DNA of 62,004 nt from Plastoroseomonas arctica (GTDB lineage Bacteria > Pseudomonadota > Alphaproteobacteria > Acetobacterales > Acetobacteraceae): assembly GCF_018128965.1 (NCBI RefSeq), contig NZ_JAAEDH010000027.1, positions 1-62,004 on the forward strand, in the 5' to 3' direction. Each line of letters begins with the position of its first letter. Within the stretch, counting starts at the first letter, position 1. The translations under genes and the position numbers were made by a program. Below are positions 11,464 to 19,174 of this stretch, in pieces. Under the pieces are notes generated by a model, which had not been told where the DNA came from, made no database searches, and saw only the letters and a program-made list of their open reading frames with translations.

Positions 11464-11765
11464 AAGGCGGGGGGCTCCGCCCCCTCGACCCCCGCCGGGG
11501 ATCGCGCCGATCCCCGGGCCCCTGCATGTGTTGGTCCCGGGATTGGATGGTGGGCTCCGGACTTTTACCAGGGCCTGTCATCGGGAGAGGGTGGCCGAGA
11601 CACGCGCACCGGATCGAAACCCACCTCCGGCCACCCTCTCCCGATGACAGGCATTCTCGACAACGACCCCAGAACGCCACCTCCCAAACCCAGGAACCAA
11701 CAAATGGAGGTCCAGGATCGACACGATCCTGGCGGGGTCCAGGGGCAGAGCCCCTGGCCTTCCTT
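11464..11765 (+). repeat. Palindromic repeat element, copy A (between ccmA and ccmB)
   Basis: About 302 bp that fill the whole ccmA-ccmB gap, with no credible ORF. Order of structures: GC hairpin (GGGGGCTCCGCCCCC), GGGGATCGCGCCGATCCCC hairpin, central perfect 24-bp inverted repeat (11574-11597 with 11628-11651, 30-nt loop), CCAGGATCGACACGATCCTGG-type hairpin (~11712-11732), and CCAGGGGCAGAGCCCCTGG. The two outer arms are imperfect inverted copies of each other (AAGGC..GGGGCTC.GCCCC...ATCG..CGATCC...TGTTGGT). A second copy, inverted, is at 54668-54971. The central loop sequence differs between copies while the stem is identical. Confidence 0.85.
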
Positions 11766-11768
11766 CCC

Positions 11769-12419
11769 ATGAGCGCGCTCCTCCTCCGCGACCTGCGGCT
11801 GGCGATGCGACATCCGGCCGACAGCCTCGCCGCGGTGATGTTTTTCGTGTTGGTGGCGGCGTTGTTTCCGTTCGGGGTAGGTCCGGCGCCGGAGGCTTTG
11901 GCGCGTCTGGCGCCGGGGGCGTTGTTGGCGTCGGGGCTGCTGGCGGCCCTGTTGCCCTTGGATCGGTTGTTCGGGGCGGATGCGGAGGATGGGTCGCTCG
12001 ATCAGCTGTTGGTGTCGGGGGTGCATCCGGCGGCGATCGCGTTTGTGAAGGCGGTGGCGCATTGGGTGACGACGGGGGTGCCGCTGGTGGTGGCGACGCC
12101 GGTGGTGAGTGCGATGTTGAATTTGCCGGTCGAGGCGTGGGGCGTGGCGATGCTGGCGGTCGGTTTGGCGACGGCGGTGCTTTCCCTGTTGGGCACGGCG
12201 GGGGCGGCGCTGACGTTGGGGGCGCGGCGAGGCGGGGTGTTGTTGCCGTTGCTGGTGTTGCCGCTGGCGATCCCGGCGGTGATCTTTGGCGCGGCGGCGA
12301 TCGAGGCGGCCGCCGGTGGTCTGCCGGCGGCGCCGTACCTGTTGTTTCTGGGGGCGGGGCTGTGTCTGGCGCTGCCGCTCGCGCCGCTCGCCGCCGGGGC
12401 GGCGCTGTCGCAGCACTAG
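11769..12419 (+). CDS. ccmB: Heme exporter membrane protein CcmB
   Basis: 216-residue inner-membrane partner of CcmA in cytochrome c maturation. Six hydrophobic segments are visible, with the family-typical start LLLRDLRLAMR and the DGSLDQLLVSG segment (~75-85). Length is normal (~220). It is separated from ccmA by the 302-bp element. The sequence just upstream of ATG 11769 is GGCCTTCCTTCCC, with no Shine-Dalgarno, so translation may depend on the element or be weak. Confidence 0.9.
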   Translation: MSALLLRDLRLAMRHPADSLAAVMFFVLVAALFPFGVGPAPEALARLAPGALLASGLLAALLPLDRLFGADAEDGSLDQLLVSGVHPAAIAFVKAVAHWVTTGVPLVVATPVVSAMLNLPVEAWGVAMLAVGLATAVLSLLGTAGAALTLGARRGGVLLPLLVLPLAIPAVIFGAAAIEAAAGGLPAAPYLLFLGAGLCLALPLAPLAAGAALSQH

Positions 12420-12449
12420 GTGGCGGCGCGGGGGATCGTGCCGAGCGTC

Positions 12450-12905
12450 CTAGTCGATCGGCGGACCGACGAGATCGATCTGGTGGGCCGCGCAGATCTC
12501 GGCGAGCGCCTGTTGTTGTTCGAGGCTGGGCGGGATTTGCGGCGGCAGCGCATCGCTGTCGGCGGGACGCGAGGCGGCGCGTACCATGCGCTCGAACGGA
12601 CCGTTCGTGATGGTGAGCGCCCGGGCCTCGTCCGAGAGCACGCGGAAGGTGTGGCGGCTGCCCTTGGGCAAGTGAATGGTGGCGCCGGGACCCGCCTCGA
12701 GGATCTCGCCATCGCGATGGAACCGGAGGCGTCCGCTGAGGATGTGGAAGGTTTCGGCTTCCTCGTGATGGATGTGCAGCGGCGGGCCGAAATCGCGCGC
12801 CATGTGATGCTCGAGGATCGAGATGCCGTCGATGTTGTCGGCCTGGGCCAGGTGGATGGTGACGTGGCCACTCATGAATTGCAGGCGTTCTGGGGTGGCA
12901 GGCAT
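12450..12905 (-). CDS. Cupin-domain protein
   Basis: 151-residue single-cupin protein. Cupin motif 1 is visible in PPLHIHHEEAETFHILSG (HxH...E...H ligands, about residues 41-59) and motif 2 in PKGSRHTFRV. A metal site of the two-His/Glu/His type is therefore likely. The role could be a small dioxygenase, isomerase or binding protein. The start at 12905 (MPATPERLQF) is preferred; ATG at 12875 is an alternative. Divergent from the acyl-CoA synthetase cluster with a ~220-bp gap in which I see no further feature. Confidence 0.8.
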   Translation of the reverse strand: MPATPERLQFMSGHVTIHLAQADNIDGISILEHHMARDFGPPLHIHHEEAETFHILSGRLRFHRDGEILEAGPGATIHLPKGSRHTFRVLSDEARALTITNGPFERMVRAASRPADSDALPPQIPPSLEQQQALAEICAAHQIDLVGPPID

Positions 12906-13127
12906 GGCGGGCTCCGGGGCGCGATGGCGTGGGTTGTCGATCGTCCGACCTTGCCAGCGTCGTGACCGATGGCGCGATCGAACTCCGCTCAAGATTGGCC
13001 AGACGATCGCACGAGGGCAAGCGGCCAGCGATGGTGCCGTCACGGTTTGGAGCCGCGTTGCGTGCCTCGGAGCCTGGCTATTGCCACGGACGCGGCTTTG
13101 CCCCGAGTCTGGCGGCGGAGGAAACGA

Positions 13128-14684
13128 ATGGCCGAACTGCGAATGAGCCGCCGGGTGATGAATCTCGCGACGCTGCTGCGCCAGGCGGCGCGGCGCGTGC
13201 CGGACGGCGTCGGGCTGGTCTGGGGCGAGCGATCCTGGCGCTGGGCGGAGATCGAGGCGCGGGCGGGTGCGATCGCGACCGGCCTCATCGGCATGGGTCT
13301 CGGCAAGGGCGACCGCGTGCTGGTTCATTCCAAGAATTGCGAGCAGATGTTCGCGGCACAGTTCGCGGTGTTCCGCATCGGCGCGGTGTGGGTGCCGACC
13401 AATTTCCGCCTGCTCGCCGACGAGGTCGTGGACCTCGCGCGCATGGCGAAGGTCAGCGCCTTCCTCTGCCATCCGGATTTCCCAGGCCACGCCGCGGCGG
13501 TTGCGGATGTGGTGCAGCGCGTCGTGATGCTGGGCGCGGAGATGGAGGCGCTGATCGCGGCCCATGCCGGTGCTCCGTGCACGACCGCGGCGGTCGAGTA
13601 TGACGATCCCTGCTGGTTCTTCTTCACCTCCGGCACCACGGGACGGTCCAAGGCGTCGGTGCTAACGCATGGCCAGATGGCCTTCGTGGTGAACAACCAC
13701 CTGGCCGACCTGCTGCCCGGCACCAACGAGCGGGATGCATCGCTGGTGGTGGCCCCACTCTCACACGGCGCCGGCGTGCACCAGCTCACCCAGGTGGCGC
13801 GTGCGGCCAAGACCGTGCTGCTTCCCACCGACCGCTTCGACGTCGCCGAGGCCTGGCGGCTGATCGCCGAGCATCTCGTCACCAACCTGTTCACCGTGCC
13901 GACCATCCTGAAGCTGCTGGCCGAGCATCCGGACGCCGCGCCGCACGCGCTGCGCCACGTGATCTATGCCGGGGCGCCGATGTACCGCGCCGACCAGCGG
14001 ATGATCCTGCAGCGGCTGGGCAAGGTGATCGTGCAGTATTTCGGCCTCGGCGAGGTGACCGGCAACATCACCTATCTCCGCCCCGATCAGCACGAGGCGG
14101 AGGATGGTCCGGCCGCGCGCATGGGCACCTGCGGCTTCGAGCGCACCGGGATGGAGGTGCAGATCCAGGATGAGGCGGGCCGCGTCCTGCCACCGTGCGA
14201 GACGGGTGAGATCTGCGTGATCGGCCCGGCGGTGTTCGCCGGCTACTTCGACAATCCGGAGGCCAACGCAAAGGCGTTCCGCGACGGCTGGTTCCGCACC
14301 GGCGACCTCGGCCACATGGATGCCGAGGGATTTTTGTACATCACCGGCCGGGCTTCGGACATGTACATCTCGGGCGGCTCGAACATCCATCCGCGCGAGG
14401 TGGAGGAGAAGCTGCTGACCCATCCCGATGTCGCGGAATGCGCGGTGCTGGGTGTGCCCGATGCGCTCTGGGGCGAGGTCGGCGTCGCGGCCGTGGTGCC
14501 GCGCGGCGCCGGCGACGAGGCGGCCTTGCTCGCGTGGATGGGCGAGAAGATGCCGCGCTACAAGATCCCCAAGCGGGTCTTCTTCCTCGATGAGATGCCC
14601 AAATCCGGCTACGGCAAGGTGCCCAAGCGCCTGGTGCGGGATGCGCTGGAGGCACGCGGCCTGCTGCCCTTGGCCAAGGCCTGA
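13128..14684 (+). CDS. Acyl-CoA synthetase (AMP-forming)
   Basis: 518-residue ANL-superfamily ligase that activates a carboxylate via acyl-AMP to the CoA thioester. The P-loop motif FFTSGTTGRSKAS (~164-176), the YFGLGEVTG adenylate motif (~304-312), the WFRTGDLGHMD motif (~385-395) and the C-terminal GYGKVPKRLVRD catalytic lysine region are all intact. ATG 13128 follows a good GGAGGAAACGA ribosome site, so the longer open frame upstream is not used. The substrate is probably a medium-chain, aromatic or side-chain acid. Its stop overlaps the start of the PCC-domain protein by one base. Confidence 0.9.
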   Translation: MAELRMSRRVMNLATLLRQAARRVPDGVGLVWGERSWRWAEIEARAGAIATGLIGMGLGKGDRVLVHSKNCEQMFAAQFAVFRIGAVWVPTNFRLLADEVVDLARMAKVSAFLCHPDFPGHAAAVADVVQRVVMLGAEMEALIAAHAGAPCTTAAVEYDDPCWFFFTSGTTGRSKASVLTHGQMAFVVNNHLADLLPGTNERDASLVVAPLSHGAGVHQLTQVARAAKTVLLPTDRFDVAEAWRLIAEHLVTNLFTVPTILKLLAEHPDAAPHALRHVIYAGAPMYRADQRMILQRLGKVIVQYFGLGEVTGNITYLRPDQHEAEDGPAARMGTCGFERTGMEVQIQDEAGRVLPPCETGEICVIGPAVFAGYFDNPEANAKAFRDGWFRTGDLGHMDAEGFLYITGRASDMYISGGSNIHPREVEEKLLTHPDVAECAVLGVPDALWGEVGVAAVVPRGAGDEAALLAWMGEKMPRYKIPKRVFFLDEMPKSGYGKVPKRLVRDALEARGLLPLAKA

Positions 14685-15520
14685 TGCGCAGCATCCGTCA
14701 GCCAGGACCGGCGCCGCAGCCGCGCGCCGTCGTGGTGCCCGCTCTGCTGCATCCCTGCGCGTTCACGTTGCCGGCTGGCGCCCTGTTGCTGGACACGCTC
14801 CGCGATGCGCTTGCCGCGAGGGGCTTTCGCTCCGGCGCCTTCACCATCGCGGGAGGTGGCTTCTCGCCGTTCGGCTACGTGATCCCGGCGCTGTCGCCGG
14901 ATGCCACGCGCGCGGCCTGGTACAGCGAAGCGCGCCGGCCGCCCGGCGTCACGCGCCTCGAACACGGCGCGCTGACGTTCGGGCGACGCGATGGCGCCGC
15001 CTTCTTCCATTGCCACGCGACCTGGTTCGAGGCCGAGGGTGTGCGTCGCGGCGGCCATATCCTGCCGGAGGAAGCCGTCATTGCCGCGCCGATCCAGCTC
15101 ACCGGCGTGGCGCTTTCGGGCGCCGCCTTCGAGGTCTCGGATGATCCAGAGACCGGGTTCCGGCTGTTTGCGCCCGTGGCAACCGACGACACCCGCCCTG
15201 GCGGCCATCCCGGCCTCGCGCTGCGGCTGCGGCCGAACCAGGATATCACGCTGGCGATCGAGGCCATCGCGGATGGTAAGGGCTACAAGCGCGCCACGCT
15301 GCGCGGCGGCGTCGGCAGCATCATCGGCGCCCGCTTCACCGACGCGCCCGCCACCGAGATCCCATTCACCGAGATGTTCATCCGCGCCGGGGGCGCAGGC
15401 CGCCCACTCGACATCGCCATGGTCGATGTGGAGGATCGCCTGCACGAAGGCACGCTCGCGCGCGGCGAGAATCCGGTGCTGATGACCCTCGAAGCCGTGC
15501 TCGACCCCGAAGGAGAATGA
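14684..15520 (+). CDS. Tandem PCC/DUF296-domain protein
   Basis: 278-residue protein with what appear to be two PCC (plants and prokaryotes conserved, DUF296) domains. The N-terminal one carries AFFHCHATWFEAEGVRRGG, the HxH...GGH signature near residues 105-125. The C-terminal one (~185-250) has TLRGGVGSIIGARF. Prokaryotic PCC proteins form trimers and bind metal or nucleotide-like ligands; some have DNA-binding partners. It is co-translated with the acyl-CoA synthetase (TGATG overlap) and lies 4 bp before the isocitrate lyase-family gene. A role in the same catabolic pathway is inferred. Confidence 0.7.
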   Translation: MRSIRQPGPAPQPRAVVVPALLHPCAFTLPAGALLLDTLRDALAARGFRSGAFTIAGGGFSPFGYVIPALSPDATRAAWYSEARRPPGVTRLEHGALTFGRRDGAAFFHCHATWFEAEGVRRGGHILPEEAVIAAPIQLTGVALSGAAFEVSDDPETGFRLFAPVATDDTRPGGHPGLALRLRPNQDITLAIEAIADGKGYKRATLRGGVGSIIGARFTDAPATEIPFTEMFIRAGGAGRPLDIAMVDVEDRLHEGTLARGENPVLMTLEAVLDPEGE

Positions 15521-15524
15521 TCCC

Positions 15525-16487
15525 ATGCGTCTCGGCGAAGGACAGACGGCCACACCCGGCGCGCGGCTGCGCGCGGCCATGGCGGCGGCCAAGCCGCTCA
15601 TCATCCCCGGCTGCTACAACGCCATGTCGGCACGCGTCCTGGAGGAGGTGGGTTTCCCGGCCATTTACATGTCCGGCTACGGCACCTCGCTCTCGATGCT
15701 CGGCCTGCCCGATGCGGGCTTGGTCACCCAGACCGAGATGGCGCTGAACGCGAAGCACATCGCGGCCGCGGTGCGCGTGCCGCTGATCGCCGATGCCGAC
15801 ACCGGCTTCGGCAACGCCATCAACGTCGCGCGCACGGTCGAGGAATACATCCGCTTCGGCGTCGCCGGCCTGCACATGGAAGACCAGGTCGCTCCCAAGC
15901 GCTGCGGCCACGTCGCCGGGCGCGAGGTGATCGGCCGCGACGAAGCGGTTGGCAAGATCCGCGCGGCCGCTGCCGTGCGCGACGCGATCGACCCGAGCTT
16001 CGTCCTGGTCGCGCGCACCGATGCGCGCGGGGCCCATGGCGGCTCCCTGGCGGAGGCGCTGTGGCGCGCCAATGCCTTCCTCGAGGCCGGCGCCGACCTC
16101 GCCTTCGTCGAGGGGCCGGCGAGCGAGGCGGAGGTCGCCGAGATCTGCGCCGGCGTGCGCGGACCGGTCTTTTACAACATGACCGGCATCTCGCCGCGCC
16201 TGAGTGCGGAGCGGATGGCCGAGCTCGGCATCGCGGTGACCATCCTGCCGGGTGCGGCGATGCGCGCCACGCTCATGGCCGTGCATGATTTCGCCGTCGC
16301 GCTGAAGGCCGATGGCCCGATGGCCGAGGCCGCCTACGATGCGCGCTTCAAGGCGCATCCCGTCGGCAACCTGCACCAGTTCGCCGGCTTTGACCGCATT
16401 CGCGAAATGGAAGCCGAATGGCTGCCGGCGGACAGCGCGGAGAAGTACGAGGGCACGCTGGGCCACATGCCGAAGGCGGCGGAATAG
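15525..16487 (+). CDS. Isocitrate lyase/PEP mutase-family enzyme
   Basis: 320-residue (beta/alpha)8 C-C bond lyase of the ICL/PEPM superfamily. The catalytic KRCGH pentapeptide (about residues 125-129) sits in MEDQVAPKRCGH, preceded by the metal-binding DADTGFG (~86-92). Candidates are oxaloacetate decarboxylase, 2-methylisocitrate lyase-like, dimethylmalate lyase or carboxyPEP mutase-like. KRCGH is typical of methylisocitrate/dimethylmalate lyase relatives. It ends the three-gene operon with the acyl-CoA synthetase and PCC protein, consistent with degradation of a branched or dicarboxylic acid. Confidence 0.88.
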   Translation: MRLGEGQTATPGARLRAAMAAAKPLIIPGCYNAMSARVLEEVGFPAIYMSGYGTSLSMLGLPDAGLVTQTEMALNAKHIAAAVRVPLIADADTGFGNAINVARTVEEYIRFGVAGLHMEDQVAPKRCGHVAGREVIGRDEAVGKIRAAAAVRDAIDPSFVLVARTDARGAHGGSLAEALWRANAFLEAGADLAFVEGPASEAEVAEICAGVRGPVFYNMTGISPRLSAERMAELGIAVTILPGAAMRATLMAVHDFAVALKADGPMAEAAYDARFKAHPVGNLHQFAGFDRIREMEAEWLPADSAEKYEGTLGHMPKAAE

Positions 16488-16496
16488 CCGCCCCGC

Positions 16497-17048
16497 TTAC
16501 TCCTCCTCGCTGGGGGAGGGCTTGCCGCTGATCGCGGCCTCGATCTCCGGCCAGAGCCGCTTGAACAGGTCGGTATGGAGATTGCGCTCGAGCACGTTGC
16601 CTTCGGCGCGGTCGGGGTGGAGGGCGCGGGCGAGCAGGTGGCGCAGGCGCCGCCGCGTCTGGGCCATCTCATCCTCGGTCTCAGGGGCTTGAGACGGCGC
16701 GTGCTGCCCCGTGGCGTTCGTCGAGCCGCGATGCGCGAGGCGGTCCTCGACCTCGCGCAGCTTGTGGCGAAGCTCGGCATTTTCTGCTTCGAGCATGGCG
16801 ATGCGGCCGCTCGGGGTGCCGACGCTGCTGCCATTGCGATCCCAGCGGCGGCGCGCCTGGGTGCCGATCACCCGATGCCAGCCATCCTCGCCGACGCCTT
16901 CGATGTGACCCTCGTCGTGCAGCCGATCGAGCAAACTGGCGGCGGCCGCGGAGGTCGCGCCCAGCGCGCGTGCGAGGCTGGCGGCCGAAACGCGGTCGTT
17001 CTCCTGCACGATGGCCACGGCCTCGTCGAAATTTGCAAAACGCGCCAT
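16497..17048 (-). CDS. Winged-helix / coiled-coil protein with HPD-containing C-terminus
   Basis: 183-residue protein of unknown function. N-terminal ~65 residues (VSAASLARALGATSAAAAS, LLDRLHDEGHIEGV) look like a winged helix. They are followed by a short heptad-rich coiled coil (LEAENAELRHKLREVEDRL, ~90-108), a polar linker and a C-terminal ARALHPDRAEGN segment. The last resembles the end of J-domain helix II with its HPD triplet. Start MARFANFDEAV at 17048; a longer frame reaches 17123 through AT-rich sequence that looks like a promoter. A DNA-binding adaptor is a guess. Confidence 0.65.
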   Translation of the reverse strand: MARFANFDEAVAIVQENDRVSAASLARALGATSAAAASLLDRLHDEGHIEGVGEDGWHRVIGTQARRRWDRNGSSVGTPSGRIAMLEAENAELRHKLREVEDRLAHRGSTNATGQHAPSQAPETEDEMAQTRRRLRHLLARALHPDRAEGNVLERNLHTDLFKRLWPEIEAAISGKPSPSEEE

Positions 17049-17173
17049 GCAGCACAATCCGTCGGAGATCGTGATGTATAAAATATGTTTCGACTTACGA
17101 AATTGTAAAGTGGCTCTGCGCACGTCTCAAATATTCGTCGACGGCATGGACACCTGATAGTGCCTGAACGCAT

Positions 17174-17198
17174 ACGGCCGTGGTGATGCCACGGCCGT
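17174..17198 (-). terminator. Hairpin after the old yellow enzyme gene
   Basis: ACGGCCGTGG (17174-17183) and CCACGGCCGT (17189-17198) form a perfect 10-bp stem with a 5-nt loop. It lies 25 bp past the stop of the last gene of the pcrA-to-OYE operon. No T-run follows on the minus strand. Confidence 0.5.
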
Positions 17199-17222
17199 GC
17201 AGGGTCCGTCGTCCGGATGCGT

Positions 17223-18335
17223 TCAGAGCGCCGGCATCGGCGTCGCGATCCCCTTGTCGGTCGGCAGCGCGCCCCAGGCGTCCCAGCCGCGCTGATACTC
17301 GGGCGGGATGCGCAGCGCCTCGGGCCGGCCCAGCGTGATGGCGGCCTGCGCCGCCCAATAGGGCTCGCGCACCACGACCCTCGCAAGGAACACCATATCC
17401 GCGCGACCATCGGCGACGATGCCCTGCGCTTCCTCGGCCGTCGTGATCAGGCCGGCGACGCCGACCGCGATGCCGGCGCCATGGCGCACCGCTTCCGCCC
17501 CGGGGACCTGGTAGAGCGGCTTGAGTTCGATCTGCTGGCGCGGATCATTGCCGCCGGAGGAGACGCTGATCAGGTCCACCCCGCGGCCCTTCAGCAGGGC
17601 CGAGAGCTGCACAGTCTCCTCCGTGGTCCAGCCGCCTGGCACCCAGTCCGTGTGCGACAGGCGCACGAACAGCGGCATGGTGTCGGGGATGGCGGCGCGC
17701 ACCGCCGCGCAGGTGTCCAGCAGCAGGCGCGTGCGCCCGGCGAAATCGCCGCCCCAGGCATCGTTGCGGGTGTTGGACAGCGGCGAGAGGAACTGGTGCA
17801 TCAGGTAGCCATGCGCGCCGTGCACTTCGACGAAGCCGTAGCCGGCGCGCACGGCACGGCGCGCGGCGGTGGCGAAGGCCTCCGGCAGCGCCTCGATCTC
17901 GGCGGGCGACAGCGCGTTGGGCGTCGCATAGTCGCCGAAGGGCTCGGCACTCGGGCCCACGATCTCCCAGCCGGGCGCGGCCGGACCGCGCTCCCACGAG
18001 ACGTTGCGGCTCGCCTTGCGCCCGGCATGGGCCAGCTGGATGCCCGGCACCGCGCCGCCGCGGGCGATGGCGTGGGCGAGGCGGGTGTGCGAGGCCTCCT
18101 GTCCGTCATCCCAGATGCCCAGGCAGGCGGGGGTGATGCGGCCTTCCGGCACCACGCCCGAGGCCTCGACGCAAACCAGCGCGGCGCCGCCGAGCGCGCG
18201 CTGCAGCAGGTGCGCCAGGTGCCATTCGGTCGGGCGGCCATCGGTTGCGGCCGAGTACTGGCACATGGGTGCGACGCCGATGCGGTTCTTGAAGGTCACG
18301 CCGCGGAGCGTCAGCGGATCGAACAAATGGGTCAT
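17223..18335 (-). CDS. Old yellow enzyme family NADH:flavin oxidoreductase (YqjM/NamA-like)
   Basis: 370-residue FMN-dependent ene-reductase, TIM barrel. Landmarks: N-terminal LRGVTFKNRIGVAPMCQYS (Cys near 26, as in the YqjM/thermophilic-like class), the HAGRKAS loop, GFVEVHGAHGYLMHQFLSP with the substrate-binding His pair, and the late GRADMVFLARVVVREPYW FMN-phosphate segment. It reduces activated C=C bonds; the physiological substrate is unknown. Its ATG overlaps the stop of the DUF2272 gene by 4 bp (ATGA), making it the last gene of the operon starting at pcrA. Confidence 0.92.
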   Translation of the reverse strand: MTHLFDPLTLRGVTFKNRIGVAPMCQYSAATDGRPTEWHLAHLLQRALGGAALVCVEASGVVPEGRITPACLGIWDDGQEASHTRLAHAIARGGAVPGIQLAHAGRKASRNVSWERGPAAPGWEIVGPSAEPFGDYATPNALSPAEIEALPEAFATAARRAVRAGYGFVEVHGAHGYLMHQFLSPLSNTRNDAWGGDFAGRTRLLLDTCAAVRAAIPDTMPLFVRLSHTDWVPGGWTTEETVQLSALLKGRGVDLISVSSGGNDPRQQIELKPLYQVPGAEAVRHGAGIAVGVAGLITTAEEAQGIVADGRADMVFLARVVVREPYWAAQAAITLGRPEALRIPPEYQRGWDAWGALPTDKGIATPMPAL

Positions 18336-19174
18336 GAGACGGGCTCTTCCTGTCGGGGGCGGGCCGGCAGGCGGCCCAGGCGGTTCTCGAATATGGCGAA
18401 GATACGCGGCCGCGCGCCAGGGTCCAGGATCAGGCGGCCATCAGGCGTCGTGGCCAGGCGGGTGCGCGTGACGGCGTCGCGGACATTGCCACCGACGAGT
18501 TCGACGCCGCCCGCGACATTGGCGACGACGATGTCGCAATGCATGGGGCGGAAGCGGCCGCCATCCGCCGCACGCTCCGCCCAATCCGTGATCGGAGCGC
18601 GTGAACGATCGGCGCAGACCATGTCGCCCAGCGCCGGGCCGTAGCTGTCCGGGCTGTGCGGGATGAAGGGCGCGCGGTCGGGGAATTCCGTCGCATCGGA
18701 GATGAGAGCATCGACATAGGTGGCGTGCGCGGGCGCGGGGGGGAATTCGCGGCCATCGATGCCAGCCGAGCGCAGGACGAAGCTGATGAAGGCGGCGGAC
18801 CAGGCCGGCTCGTCCCACACGCCGCCTGCCCCGGTGTTGAAGCGGTGGCGGTTGCGCATGATGGCGCCGCCATCGCCGCCGGGATCCAGCGCACGCCAAT
18901 AGGCGAGCACGCGCGGGAAATTCTCCCGCGCCCCTTCGGCCGAGGTCGGCACCGTCTCGGGCGTCAGGCGGCCCCAATCCTCCCATTCGGCGATGGCGAT
19001 GCGGATGATCCGTTCGCGGGCGGAGGCCGGGTAGAGCAGCGGCGGCTCGCGCGGGGGCGGCGCGGGCACGACGCAGCCCGCCAGCAGCAGCAGCAGCGCC
19101 AGAAGCCCGCCGCGGGGATTCAGACGATGGCCTGCTTGATCTCCTCGGGCGTCATGAAGGGGAACTTGGCCCAA
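18332..19174 (-). CDS. DUF2272 lipoprotein
   Basis: Up to 280 residues. A lipobox (LLLLLAGC) follows a hydrophobic run, so it is a predicted lipoprotein. The body matches DUF2272: AWSAAFISFVLRSAG (~122-136), GDMVCADRS and a late HCDIVVANV. This layout recalls CHAP/NlpC-type papain-fold amidases, though no clear catalytic Cys-His pair is assured. The start is uncertain. The frame overlaps the preceding gene's 3' end and has only TTG (19174) or other near-cognate codons before the signal peptide. The stop overlaps the OYE start (ATGA). Confidence 0.7.
   Translation of the reverse strand: MGQVPLHDARGDQAGHRLNPRGGLLALLLLLAGCVVPAPPPREPPLLYPASARERIIRIAIAEWEDWGRLTPETVPTSAEGARENFPRVLAYWRALDPGGDGGAIMRNRHRFNTGAGGVWDEPAWSAAFISFVLRSAGIDGREFPPAPAHATYVDALISDATEFPDRAPFIPHSPDSYGPALGDMVCADRSRAPITDWAERAADGGRFRPMHCDIVVANVAGGVELVGGNVRDAVTRTRLATTPDGRLILDPGARPRIFAIFENRLGRLPARPRQEEPVS

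Noticed and set aside
11578-13020. Minus-strand open frame of 480 codons over repeat element A and ccmB
   Set aside because: Pro/Arg/Thr-rich low-complexity translation antisense to ccmB; no conserved motif.
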